Shown piece by piece: positions 15,907 through 23,532 of a DNA stretch of 32,913 bases (the stretch's first letter is position 1; the number at the start of each line of letters is the position of its first letter). Source of the DNA: Streptomyces misionensis (lineage in GTDB: Bacteria > Actinomycetota > Actinomycetes > Streptomycetales > Streptomycetaceae); the NCBI RefSeq assembly GCF_007896895.1, contig NZ_VOGW01000199.1, forward strand, positions 158,772 to 191,684. The letters are read 5' to 3'. Position numbers and translations under genes: made by a program. The notes beneath the pieces were generated by a model. It worked only from the letters and a program-made list of their open reading frames with translations. It made no database searches and was not told the DNA's origin.

Positions 15907-15930
15907 AAAAAGGTTTGCCGGTGAACCTTT
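15907..15930 (-). terminator. intrinsic terminator of the small VOC gene
   Basis: Read on the minus strand, AAAGGTT (15930-15924) pairs with AACCTTT (15915-15909) across an eight-base loop, and the 3' arm runs directly into five T residues. This is a classic, relatively AT-rich terminator, about 25 bases after the VOC stop. Confidence 0.75.
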
Positions 15931-15954
15931 CCGGTCGCAGCACCAGGGAGCGGC

Positions 15955-16362
15955 TCAGCCCTCGATCGCGGCCGGGTCCATCCACATGATCTCCCAGGTG
16001 TGGCCGTCGAGGTCGTCGAAGGCGCGGCCGTACATGAAGCCCTGGTCCTGGGCCGGGCCGCTCTCCGTGCCGCCCGCCGCGAGCGCCTTGCAGACCAGCT
16101 CGTCGACCTTCTCGCGGCTCTCGGCGCTCAGACAGATCAGCACCTCGCTGGTGGTCGTGGCGTCGGCGATCTCCTTCTTGGTGAAGGTCGCGTAGAACGG
16201 CCGGGTGAGCAGCATCGCGACGATGGTGTCGCTGATCACGACCGAGGCGGCGTTCTCGTTGCTGAACTGCGCGTTGATCGAGTAGCCCAGCTCGGTGAAG
16301 AACTTCTTCGAGGCGTCGAGGTCGTTCACGGGCAGGTTCACGAAGATCATCTGCTGGGACAT
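15955..16362 (-). CDS. VOC family protein (single domain, bleomycin-resistance-like)
   Basis: 135-residue single-domain vicinal oxygen chelate protein. It starts MIFVNLPVNDLDASKKFF (from residue 5), has the mid-protein RPFYATF and LICLSAESREKVDEL, and closes with GFMYGRAFDDLDGHTWEIMW. It resembles the extradiol-dioxygenase-like/PhnB-type VOC proteins often annotated as glyoxalase or bleomycin-resistance proteins; the function is unknown. GGGAG lies upstream of ATG 16362. It follows the permease gene on the same strand after 98 bases and ends at a clear terminator. Confidence 0.9.
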   Translation of the reverse strand: MSQQMIFVNLPVNDLDASKKFFTELGYSINAQFSNENAASVVISDTIVAMLLTRPFYATFTKKEIADATTTSEVLICLSAESREKVDELVCKALAAGGTESGPAQDQGFMYGRAFDDLDGHTWEIMWMDPAAIEG

Positions 16363-16460
16363 GGTGTCGTCTCCCGGGTCGCACGTTGTTCGATTCGCAG
16401 GGGTAGACGCCCGGCCGCGCCGGAACTCATCGGTGTCCCGGAACATTTTTCCGCCGCCGC

Positions 16461-17744
16461 TCAGCGGGTCAGCGGCAGGGCCGCCAGGGCGGCGACCGCC
16501 AGGGTGAGCGGGGTGAACAGGACCAGCAGGGCGAACGCGCGCAGGGCGGCGGCGCCGCGCAGCACCGTGGTGGGAGCGCCGAGGCGGAGCAGGGCGTCCG
16601 TCGTCTCGGCGCGGCCCTGGCGCGCCTGTACGGCGGAGGTCAGCAGGGTGGCGACGGCGCAGCCGGCGACGACCAGCGCGCCGAGCGCGCTCAGCGGGCC
16701 GAAGGCGCGGGCGGGGGCGTCGTACAGGGTGGTCATCGCGTAGCCGGCGGCGAACACCGCGCACACCACGCCGAGCGGGCGGCCGATCCTGGCGGCCTCC
16801 GTCATCAGGATGCGCCCCGCGAGCAGCCGCAGGGCGCCGGGGCGGGCGCACTGGAGGAGACGGCCGCACAGGTGGGTGAGGCCGGGGGCGGCCAGGACGA
16901 GGCCCACGGCGGTGAGCGCCCAGCCGAGCAGGATTGTCCCGGCCTCGCCGGGGAGCGTGGCGAAGGTGGGGGCGTGCGCCGGGGGAGTGCGGCCGGCGTA
17001 GGCATGGGCGGTGAGGCCGGCGGCGAGCAGGGCGACCGCCCAGGGCAGTCCGGGCAGGACGGCTCGCTCGGCCAGGGTGGCGGCCGGTGCGGGCTCGGGG
17101 TCGGCCGTGCCGCCCGGCGCCGCGGGGGCGCCCTCCGGGTGACCCGGCGCGGGCACGGTGCCGTCGGCGCGTACCGGCGCCCCGGACCGCCCGAACGGCA
17201 GGTACCTGCGCTGCGGCCGGCGCACCGGACGGGGGTCCCTGGGCCGCAGGGCCACCGCGACCGCCGCCGTGGCCACCGCCGGTACGACCGCCAGCAGGGT
17301 CAGGGTGGCGGGCAGCGGCAGCGGCTCGCCCACCGCCAGGAACGCGGCCCGCGCGCCGGCGGACCGCATGCCCGGCAGCTCGCCGCGCAGGCGGAGGAAG
17401 AGCAGCAGGGCCAGCAGGGAGCCGAGGGTGGTGGCGAGGGCCGTGGCCAGGCAGGAGATCGCCGTCAGCCGGGCCGGGCCGAGGCCGAGGGCGGACAGGC
17501 CGGGGCGCGGCCGGGTGCCGGGGTCGGTGCGGGCGACCGCCAGCGCGAGGTACACCGTGGCGGTGACCGGCACCGCGCACCAGGCCAGGCGCAGCGCGCC
17601 CGCGCCCGCCGCGCCGGGGTGGTGCAGGGCGTAGCCGAGGCAGGACAGCAGCAGGAACCCGGTGCCCGCCGACGCCGCCGCCACCAGCAGGCGGCGCAGC
17701 TGGACGGCGGGCCGGGCCGCTCGGGTCAGACGGAGATCGAGCAC
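16461..17744 (-). CDS. FtsX-type ABC transporter permease
   Basis: 427-residue integral membrane protein with about nine or ten hydrophobic segments. Pairs and triplets of helices flank a charged, Pro-rich cytoplasmic or extracellular stretch (about residues 165-225). The last part (LLRLGAPTTVLRGAAALRAFALL and the following hydrophobic helices) looks like the FtsX/MacB permease core. The start is GTG 17744 with GGAGGG ten bases upstream. It overlaps the end of the ATPase gene by 19 bases, so the two are cotranslated and form one transporter. The substrate is unknown; small efflux systems for peptides or lipids in this family are common (inference). A weak hairpin at 16439-16453 follows the stop. 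Confidence 0.82.
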   Translation of the reverse strand: MLDLRLTRAARPAVQLRRLLVAAASAGTGFLLLSCLGYALHHPGAAGAGALRLAWCAVPVTATVYLALAVARTDPGTRPRPGLSALGLGPARLTAISCLATALATTLGSLLALLLFLRLRGELPGMRSAGARAAFLAVGEPLPLPATLTLLAVVPAVATAAVAVALRPRDPRPVRRPQRRYLPFGRSGAPVRADGTVPAPGHPEGAPAAPGGTADPEPAPAATLAERAVLPGLPWAVALLAAGLTAHAYAGRTPPAHAPTFATLPGEAGTILLGWALTAVGLVLAAPGLTHLCGRLLQCARPGALRLLAGRILMTEAARIGRPLGVVCAVFAAGYAMTTLYDAPARAFGPLSALGALVVAGCAVATLLTSAVQARQGRAETTDALLRLGAPTTVLRGAAALRAFALLVLFTPLTLAVAALAALPLTR

Positions 17745-18466
17745 GCGGCCCGGCCCTCCGCGTCGGGGACCTCCGGCAGGTGTACGGTCCGCACCGGCCG
17801 TCCGTCCAGCAGGTTCACCGTGCGGTCGGCGAGCGCGGCCGTCTCCGGGTCGTGGGTGGCGAGGAGCACGGTGATGCCGTGCGAGCGGGCGGCGCTGGTC
17901 AGGGTGCGCAGCACATGGCCCCGGTCGGCGCGGTGCAGGGGAGCGGTGGGCTCGTCGGCGAACAGCACCGTGGGCGCCGGGGCCAGCGCCCGGGCGATCG
18001 AGACCCGCTGGCGTTCGGCCTGCCGCAGCCGGTGCGGGCGCTTGCGGGCGATCTCGCCGACGTCCAGCCGCTCCAGCCACTCCAGCGCGGTGGTCTTGGC
18101 CCGGCGGCGGCTGGTGCCGCGCAGCATCAGCGGCAGCGCGGCGTTCTCCCAGGCGTTCAGCTCGGGCACCAGGCCCGGCTCGGGGCCGATCCAGCAGAAG
18201 CGGTCCCGGCGCAGCCGCTCGCGGTGCGCGGGGCCGAGGGTGTGCAGGGGGGTGCTGTTGAACCACACCTCGCCCTCGCGGACCGGCACCAGCCCGGACA
18301 GACAGCGCAGCAGGGTCGTCTTGCCGCTGCCGCGGGGACCGCTGACGGCGAGGATCTCGCCCTCCCGCACGGCGAGCGAGACCCCGGAGAGTCCCGGGGA
18401 GCCGTCGGGGTGGGTGAAGTGCAGGGAGCGTGCCCAGAGCACGTCGTTGTCCGGCGGAGCCTCCAT
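17726..18466 (-). CDS. ABC transporter ATP-binding protein with degenerate signature
   Basis: 246-residue ATPase of the LolD/MacB class, partner of the overlapping FtsX-type permease. Walker A GPRGSGKTT (43-51), Walker B VLFADEP (167-173) and switch H205 are intact. Three other motifs depart from consensus. The signature LSGGQ/E is LRQAE (147-151). The Q-loop glutamine position reads GPEPGLVP (94-101) instead of FQxxxLLP. The D-loop reads EPTAPLHRAD instead of EPTGALD. The rest of the signature helix (RQRVSIARALA) is preserved. It may bind ATP but hydrolyse it poorly, or work with compensating contacts. ATG 18466 is preceded by GAGGTGTACGCC. Confidence 0.9.
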   Translation of the reverse strand: MEAPPDNDVLWARSLHFTHPDGSPGLSGVSLAVREGEILAVSGPRGSGKTTLLRCLSGLVPVREGEVWFNSTPLHTLGPAHRERLRRDRFCWIGPEPGLVPELNAWENAALPLMLRGTSRRRAKTTALEWLERLDVGEIARKRPHRLRQAERQRVSIARALAPAPTVLFADEPTAPLHRADRGHVLRTLTSAARSHGITVLLATHDPETAALADRTVNLLDGRPVRTVHLPEVPDAEGRAACSISV

Positions 18467-18587
18467 GGGCGTACACCTCGGTTCTGATCCGTTTTCCCGT
18501 GCCTGGTCCCCCGTACGGGGGAACGAAGGCAGGGCCGATCGGTCACTGGAACGCTAGGCAGCCGCCGCACGGTGGCCGGACAGCACA

Positions 18588-18633
18588 CGGCCCCGGGCCG
18601 CCGTTCTCACTCGAACGGACGGCTCCGGGGCCG
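18588..18633 (-). terminator. terminator of the aminotransferase gene
   Basis: CGGCCCCGG (18588-18596) pairs with CCGGGGCCG (18625-18633), and the inner arms GCCG..CGTTC / GAACG..CGGC extend the stem to a six-base loop with small bulges. It lies 24 bases beyond the aminotransferase stop on the minus strand. There is no T-tract. The rest of 18467-18656 holds the upstream region of the ABC ATPase gene and no gene. Confidence 0.75.
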
Positions 18634-18656
18634 GTCGCGGTCACACCGTCAGCTGA

Positions 18657-20039
18657 TTACAGCTTGGTCCACGCCTCGGTGAGCGTCGCGCGCAGGATCT
18701 GCTCGATCTCGTCGAAGGTCTCCTGGTTGGAGATCAGCGGCGGGGCGAGCTGGATGACCGGGTCGCCACGGTCGTCGGCGCGGCAGTACAGGCCGTTGTC
18801 GAACAGCGCCTTGGAGAGGAAGCCGTACAGGACGCGCTCGGTCTCCTCGTCGTTGAAGGACTGCTTGGTGGCCTTGTCCTTCACCAGTTCGATGCCGTAG
18901 AAGAAGCCGTTGCCGCGGACGTCGCCGACGATCGGCAGGTCGTGCAGCTTCTGCAGCGTCTGGAGGAAGTTGCCCTCGTTGTCCAGCACGTGCTGGTTGA
19001 GGTTCTCGCGCTCGAACAGGTCGAGGTTGGCGAGGCCGACGGCCGCGGAGACCGGGTGGCCGCCGAAGGTGTAGCCGTGCAGGAAGGTGTTGTCACCCTT
19101 GTAGAACGGCTCCGCCAGGCGGTCGGAGACGATGCAGGCGCCGATCGGGGAGTAGCCCGAGGTCATGCCCTTGGCGCAGGTGATCATGTCCGGGACGTAG
19201 CCGAACTTGTCGCACGCGAACATCGTGCCCAGGCGGCCGAAGGCGCAGATGACCTCGTCCGAGACGAGCAGCACGTCGTACTGGTCGCAGATCTCGCGCA
19301 CGCGCTGGAAGTAGCCGGGCGGGGGCGGGAAGCAGCCGCCGGCGTTCTGCACGGGCTCCAGGAAGACCGCGGCGACGGTGTCCGGGCCCTCGAAGAGGAT
19401 CTGCTGCTCGATCTGGTCGGCGGCCCAGCGGCCGAAGGCCTCCGGGTCGTCACCGAAGATCGGCGCGCGGTAGATGTTGGTGTTCGGCACCTTGTGCGCG
19501 CCCGGCACCAGCGGCTCGAAGGGGGCCTTCAGGGCCGGCAGGCCGGTGATGGACAGGGCGCCCTGGGGGGTGCCGTGGTAGGCGACCGCGCGGGAGATGA
19601 CCTTGTGCTTGGTGGGCTTGCCGGTCAGCTTGAAGTACTGCTTGGCCAGCTTCCAGGCGGTCTCGACCGCCTCGCCGCCGCCGGTGGTGAAGAAGACCTT
19701 GTTCAGGTCGCCCGGGGCGTAGTCGGCGAGGCGCTCGGCGAGTTCGACGGCCTTCGGGTGGGCGTACGACCACACCGGGAAGAAGGCCAGCTCCTGGGCC
19801 TGCTTGAACGCGGTCTCGGCGAGCTCCGTGCGGCCGTGCCCGGCCTGGACCACGAACAGGCCCGCGAGACCGTCGAGGTAGCGCTTGCCCTTGTCGTCGA
19901 ATACGTAGGTGCCCTCGCCCCGGACGATGGTCGGGACGGGAGAGTTCTCGTACGAGGACATGCGGGTGAAGTGCATCCACAGGTGGTCGTACGCGGTGCG
20001 GCTGAGGTCCTTCTGGGTCACGGTTATCGGGTTCCCCAC
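18657..20039 (-). CDS. class III PLP-dependent aminotransferase (putrescine/GABA type)
   Basis: Omega-amino-acid/diamine transaminase, 460 residues. The PLP lysine is K290 in ITCAKGMTSGYSPIG, and D261 of VSDEV contacts the pyridine nitrogen. TTGGGEAVETAWKLA (118-132) binds the cofactor phosphate, and the N-terminal DHLWMHFTRM is typical of the putrescine/GABA-pyruvate subgroup. Next to an aminobutyraldehyde-type dehydrogenase and a PotD-like protein it should take amino groups from putrescine or a derivative (inference). GTG 20039 overlaps the Lrp gene by 16 bases; an in-frame GTG at 20021 just after the Lrp stop is an alternative start. It is cotranscribed with the regulator. Confidence 0.92.
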   Translation of the reverse strand: MGNPITVTQKDLSRTAYDHLWMHFTRMSSYENSPVPTIVRGEGTYVFDDKGKRYLDGLAGLFVVQAGHGRTELAETAFKQAQELAFFPVWSYAHPKAVELAERLADYAPGDLNKVFFTTGGGEAVETAWKLAKQYFKLTGKPTKHKVISRAVAYHGTPQGALSITGLPALKAPFEPLVPGAHKVPNTNIYRAPIFGDDPEAFGRWAADQIEQQILFEGPDTVAAVFLEPVQNAGGCFPPPPGYFQRVREICDQYDVLLVSDEVICAFGRLGTMFACDKFGYVPDMITCAKGMTSGYSPIGACIVSDRLAEPFYKGDNTFLHGYTFGGHPVSAAVGLANLDLFERENLNQHVLDNEGNFLQTLQKLHDLPIVGDVRGNGFFYGIELVKDKATKQSFNDEETERVLYGFLSKALFDNGLYCRADDRGDPVIQLAPPLISNQETFDEIEQILRATLTEAWTKL

Positions 20040-20542
20040 ATGTAGGTCTGCTTCTTCAGCTTCATGTATACGAAGCTTTCGGTGGAGCGCACGCCGGGCA
20101 GTGCCCGGATGCGTTTGTTGATGACGTCCAGCAGGTGGTCGTCGTCCTCGCAGACGATCTCGGCGAGGATGTCGAACGAGCCCGCGGTCATCACCACGTA
20201 CTCGACTTCCGACATGTCAGTCAGCGTGTCCGCGATCGACTCGACATCGCCCTCGACGTGGATGCCGACCATCGCCTGCCGGCGGAAGCCCACGGTGAGC
20301 GGGTCCGTGACGGCGACGATCTGCATCACGCCCTGGTCCAGCAGCTTCTGGACGCGCTGGCGCACGGCCGCCTCCGACAGACCGACGGCCTTGCCGATCG
20401 CGGCGTACGGCCGGCGGCCGTCCTCCTGGAGCTGCTGAATGATGGCGAGGGAGACGGCATCCAGCTGGGGGGTGCCGTTCCTGGACTCGCGGGACGAGTC
20501 CCTCTGGTCTGCGCTTCGACTGGCCACGTGCTCACTCTGCAC
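20024..20542 (-). CDS. Lrp/AsnC family transcriptional regulator
   Basis: Leucine-responsive/AsnC-type regulator, up to 172 residues. An N-terminal polar tail of about 25 residues precedes the helix-turn-helix (LDAVSLAIIQQLQEDGRR, then IGKAVGLSEAAVRQRVQKLL). The RAM ligand-binding/oligomerisation domain follows (VGIHVEGD, YVVMTAGSFDILAEIVCEDD, RSTESFVYMKL). Start GTG 20542 is the longest; GTG 20527 (VASRSADQ) is equally possible and neither has a strong ribosome binding site. It overlaps the aminotransferase and diverges from the aldehyde dehydrogenase, so it probably controls both arms in response to an amine or amino acid (inference). Confidence 0.93.
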   Translation of the reverse strand: MQSEHVASRSADQRDSSRESRNGTPQLDAVSLAIIQQLQEDGRRPYAAIGKAVGLSEAAVRQRVQKLLDQGVMQIVAVTDPLTVGFRRQAMVGIHVEGDVESIADTLTDMSEVEYVVMTAGSFDILAEIVCEDDDHLLDVINKRIRALPGVRSTESFVYMKLKKQTYMWGTR

Positions 20543-20555
20543 GAGGTCTCGTCAG

Positions 20556-20610
20556 TTTCGCAAGCCCCGATCGATGAAATTCGTTGTTTGAGAGATGAAA
20601 GCTTGCGGAT
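20556..20610. promoter_or_regulatory. inverted GCTTGCG elements, candidate Lrp binding sites
   Basis: TTTCGCAAGC at 20556-20565 (minus-strand GCTTGCGAAA) and GCTTGCGGAT at 20601-20610 are inverted copies of GCTTGCG 35 bases apart, in an unusually AT-rich stretch for this genome. They flank the divergent promoters of the regulator and the dehydrogenase. Such spacing fits binding by an oligomeric Lrp-type protein. The assignment is inference. Confidence 0.45.
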
Positions 20611-20637
20611 TTCGCAGAAGTGGGTGCGTCGGGGGTG

Positions 20638-20665
20638 TTGAAAACGTGGGGGCGCCGACTAGGGT
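20638..20665 (+). promoter_or_regulatory. promoter of the aldehyde dehydrogenase gene
   Basis: TTGAAA (20638-20643) and TAGGGT (20660-20665) with a 16-base spacer make a good vegetative-type Streptomyces promoter. Transcription would start near 20672, giving a leader of about 75 bases before the GTG at 20747, which has a strong AGGAGG (20735-20740). Confidence 0.75.
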
Positions 20666-20746
20666 GGGGTGTCTCAGCGTTTGGACAGCCTCGCGGTTGT
20701 CCGGGCTGGTCAGCTCGAACCCTCGAACCAGATCAGGAGGCCGGCA

Positions 20747-22186
20747 GTGAGCACCGAGCTGCGTCGTCTGCGCAACTACATCGACGGTGAGTTCCGGGAC
20801 GCCGCCGACGGACGGACCACCGAGGTGGTCAACCCCGCGACGGGCGAGGCGTACGCGACCGCGCCGCTGTCCGGACAGGCGGACGTGGACGCGGCCATGG
20901 CGGCCGCCGACCGCGCGTTTCCCGCCTGGCGCGACCTCACCCCCGCCGAGCGCCAGAAGGCTCTGCTGAAGATCGCGGACGCCTTCGAGGAACGCGCCGA
21001 GGAGCTGATCGCGGCCGAGGTGGAGAACACGGGCAAGCCCATCGGGCTCACCCGCTCCGAGGAGATCCCGCCGATGGTCGACCAGATCCGCTTCTTCGCC
21101 GGTGCGGCGCGGATGCTGGAGGGCCGTTCGGCCGGCGAGTACATGGAGGGGCTGACCTCGATCATCCGCCGCGAGCCGATCGGCGTCTGCGCCCAGGTCG
21201 CGCCGTGGAACTACCCGATGATGATGGCCGTGTGGAAGTTCGCCCCGGCGCTCGCCGCGGGCAACACGGTCGTCCTCAAGCCCTCGGACACCACTCCCGC
21301 CTCCACGGTGCTGATCGCCGAGATCATCGGCTCGGTGCTGCCCAAGGGCGTCTTCAACGTCATCTGCGGCGACCGCGACACCGGCCGCATGATGGTCGAG
21401 CACGACATCCCGGCGATGGCCTCCATCACCGGCTCGGTGCGTGCCGGCATGTCCGTCGCGGAGTCCGCCTCCAAGGACCTCAAGCGGGTCCACCTGGAGC
21501 TGGGCGGCAAGGCCCCGGTCGTCGTCTTCGAGGACACCGACATCGCCAAGGCCGTCGAGGACATCGCGATGGCGGGCTTCTTCAACGCCGGCCAGGACTG
21601 TACGGCGGCCTGCCGCGTCCTCGTCCACGAGTCGATCCACGACGAGTTCGTGACCGCGCTCGCCAAGGCGGCCGAGGACACCAAGACCGGCCGGCCCGAC
21701 GACGAGGACGTGCTCTACGGCCCGCTGAACAACGCCAACCAGCTCAAGCAGGTCGAGGGCTTCATCGAGCGGCTGCCCGCCCACGCCCGCGTCCAGGCGG
21801 GCGGCAAGCGGGTCGGCGACAAGGGCTACTTCTTCGCGCCGACCGTGGTCTCGGGCCTCAAGCAGGACGACGAGATCATCCAGAAGGAGGTCTTCGGACC
21901 GGTCATCACCGTCCAGTCCTTCACGGACGAGGACCAGGCCGTCGAGTACGCCAACGGCGTCGAGTACGCCCTCGCGTCCTCGGTGTGGACCAAGGACCAC
22001 GGGCGCGCGATGCGCATGTCCAAGAAGCTGGACTTCGGCTGCGTGTGGATCAACACGCACATCCCGCTGGTCGCCGAGATGCCGCACGGCGGGTTCAAGA
22101 AGTCGGGTTACGGCAAGGACCTCTCGGCGTACGGCTTCGAGGACTACACCCGGATCAAGCACGTGATGACGTCGCTGGACGCGTGA
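20747..22186 (+). CDS. gamma-aminobutyraldehyde-type aldehyde dehydrogenase
   Basis: NAD(P)-dependent aldehyde dehydrogenase, 479 residues from GTG 20747 (AGGAGG six bases upstream; the frame is open further upstream but unsupported). Catalytic residues are N155 in the PWNYP motif, general base E251 (LELGGKAP) and nucleophile C285 (NAGQDCTAACR). PMMMAVWK and the C-terminal GGFKKSGYGKDL are also typical. The closest well-known types are 4-aminobutyraldehyde and related amine-derived aldehyde dehydrogenases (PatD/KauB). With the divergent aminotransferase it would convert putrescine via aminobutyraldehyde to GABA (inference from context). The gene ends at a strong terminator. Confidence 0.92.
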   Translation: MSTELRRLRNYIDGEFRDAADGRTTEVVNPATGEAYATAPLSGQADVDAAMAAADRAFPAWRDLTPAERQKALLKIADAFEERAEELIAAEVENTGKPIGLTRSEEIPPMVDQIRFFAGAARMLEGRSAGEYMEGLTSIIRREPIGVCAQVAPWNYPMMMAVWKFAPALAAGNTVVLKPSDTTPASTVLIAEIIGSVLPKGVFNVICGDRDTGRMMVEHDIPAMASITGSVRAGMSVAESASKDLKRVHLELGGKAPVVVFEDTDIAKAVEDIAMAGFFNAGQDCTAACRVLVHESIHDEFVTALAKAAEDTKTGRPDDEDVLYGPLNNANQLKQVEGFIERLPAHARVQAGGKRVGDKGYFFAPTVVSGLKQDDEIIQKEVFGPVITVQSFTDEDQAVEYANGVEYALASSVWTKDHGRAMRMSKKLDFGCVWINTHIPLVAEMPHGGFKKSGYGKDLSAYGFEDYTRIKHVMTSLDA

Positions 22187-22202
22187 CGCCACAGTGAGCG
22201 GC

Positions 22203-22244
22203 GCGGCCCCCGGGGCAGGCGGTGAGCCTGCCCGCGGGGGCCGC
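22203..22244 (+). terminator. terminator after the aldehyde dehydrogenase gene
   Basis: GCGGCCCCCGGGGCAGGC (22203-22220) pairs with GCCTGCCCGCGGGGGCCGC (22226-22244) across a five-base loop, with only one extra base in the right arm. It is a very stable stem, 16 bases after the stop. Confidence 0.85.
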
Positions 22245-22341
22245 GGCGTTCCCGGGTGATCGACAACCTGTCGGGCAGGGCGGGGCGCGCTCGACGCAGC
22301 GTCGATTGTGGGCGCGGACGCGGGAACGGCATCCTTCCGGG

Positions 22342-23532
22342 GTGCCCCAGACTTCCTCTCGTACGTCCCCCTCCCGCCGTTCCCTGCTGCGCGCGCTCGG
22401 CGGCACCGCCGCGCTCGGCGCCCTGGCGGGCTGCGGGGTGCCCGCCGCCTACGTCCGCCCCGGCGACCGCTCGGTGCCCGATGCGTCGGCCACCGACCAC
22501 CGGCTGACCTGGGCGAACTGGCCGCTGTACATCGACACCGACGACAAGAACCCGAACCGCAGGCCCACGCTGGAGGCCTTCGGGAAGCGCACCGGAATCC
22601 GGGTGGAGTACGTCGAGGAGATCAACGACAACGACGAGTTCTTCGGCAAGATCAGCCCCGCGCTGATGAACCACCAGTCGACCGGCCGCGATCTGATCGT
22701 CATCAGCGACTGGATGTGCGCGCGATTCGTCCGGCTGGGCTGGGTGCAGGAGATGGACCGGGCCCGTCAGCCGAACGTGGCGAAGCACCTCGACCCGCTG
22801 CTGCGCTCGCCCGCCTTCGACGAGGGCCGCAGGTTCACCGTGCCGTGGCAGTCGGGCATCACCGGCATCGCCTACAACCACCGCAAGCTCGGCCGCGAGA
22901 TCCGCAGCGTCAAGGACCTCTGGGCGAGCGACCTCAAGGGCCGGGTCACCCTCCTCGCCGGCCTGGACGAGTCCTTCGCGCTGCTGATGCAGGGCAACGG
23001 CGTGGACATCACCAAGTGGACCGCGGACGACTTCCACGATGTCTGCGACGAGGTGCAACGGCAGGTGGGCCGGGGCCAGATACGCCGCTTCACCGGCAAC
23101 GACTACACGAAGGACCTGGTCAGCGGTGACGTCCTGGCCTGCCAGGCGTACTCGGGCGACGTCATCCAGCTCCAGGCGGACAACCCCGACATCCGCTTCG
23201 TCGTCCCCGAGGAGGGCGCCGAGCTGTGGTCGGACTCCCTGATGATCCCCAACCGGGCCCGCCACAAGGCCAACGCCGAGAAGCTGATCGACTACTACTA
23301 CCAGCCCGAGGTCGCCGCCGCGCTGGCCGCCTGGGTCAACTACGTCTGCCCGGTCCCGGCCGCCCGGGAGGTCCTCGCGGCCGACCCGGACAAGGACACC
23401 GCCGCCCTCGCCGGCAACCCCCTGATCTTCCCGGACACGACCATGCGCTCCCGCCTCGCCATCGCCCGCGACATCACCTCTACGGAACGCGTGGACTTCG
23501 CTCGCCGGTGGAACCGGATCGTGGGTCTGTGA
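22342..23532 (+). CDS. PotD-like polyamine-binding lipoprotein (Tat signal)
   Basis: Periplasmic-type binding protein of the spermidine/putrescine class, 396 residues. The signal has a twin-arginine motif (SRRSLLR, residues 11-17) and a lipobox LAGC with C31 lipidated. PotD-like features include LTWANWPLYID at the mature N-terminus, PWQSGITGIAYN, GNDYTKDLVSGD and VPEEGAELWSDSLMIP. Start GTG 22342; a CATCCT six bases upstream with TTGTGG 18 bases further could be a leaderless promoter (weak). No permease or ATPase gene follows, so its ABC partners must be elsewhere. The 3' end overlaps the convergent XRE gene by 53 bases. Confidence 0.9.
   Translation: MPQTSSRTSPSRRSLLRALGGTAALGALAGCGVPAAYVRPGDRSVPDASATDHRLTWANWPLYIDTDDKNPNRRPTLEAFGKRTGIRVEYVEEINDNDEFFGKISPALMNHQSTGRDLIVISDWMCARFVRLGWVQEMDRARQPNVAKHLDPLLRSPAFDEGRRFTVPWQSGITGIAYNHRKLGREIRSVKDLWASDLKGRVTLLAGLDESFALLMQGNGVDITKWTADDFHDVCDEVQRQVGRGQIRRFTGNDYTKDLVSGDVLACQAYSGDVIQLQADNPDIRFVVPEEGAELWSDSLMIPNRARHKANAEKLIDYYYQPEVAAALAAWVNYVCPVPAAREVLAADPDKDTAALAGNPLIFPDTTMRSRLAIARDITSTERVDFARRWNRIVGL

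Noticed and set aside
16439..16453. Inverted repeat CGGAA/TTCCG after the FtsX-type permease
   Set aside because: Five base pairs with a five-base loop is too weak to call a terminator on its own; mentioned only in the permease entry.
18467..18656. Searched for an extra small gene between the ABC ATPase and the aminotransferase
   Set aside because: No frame with a start, ribosome binding site and Streptomyces codon bias; only the terminator and upstream sequence are seen.
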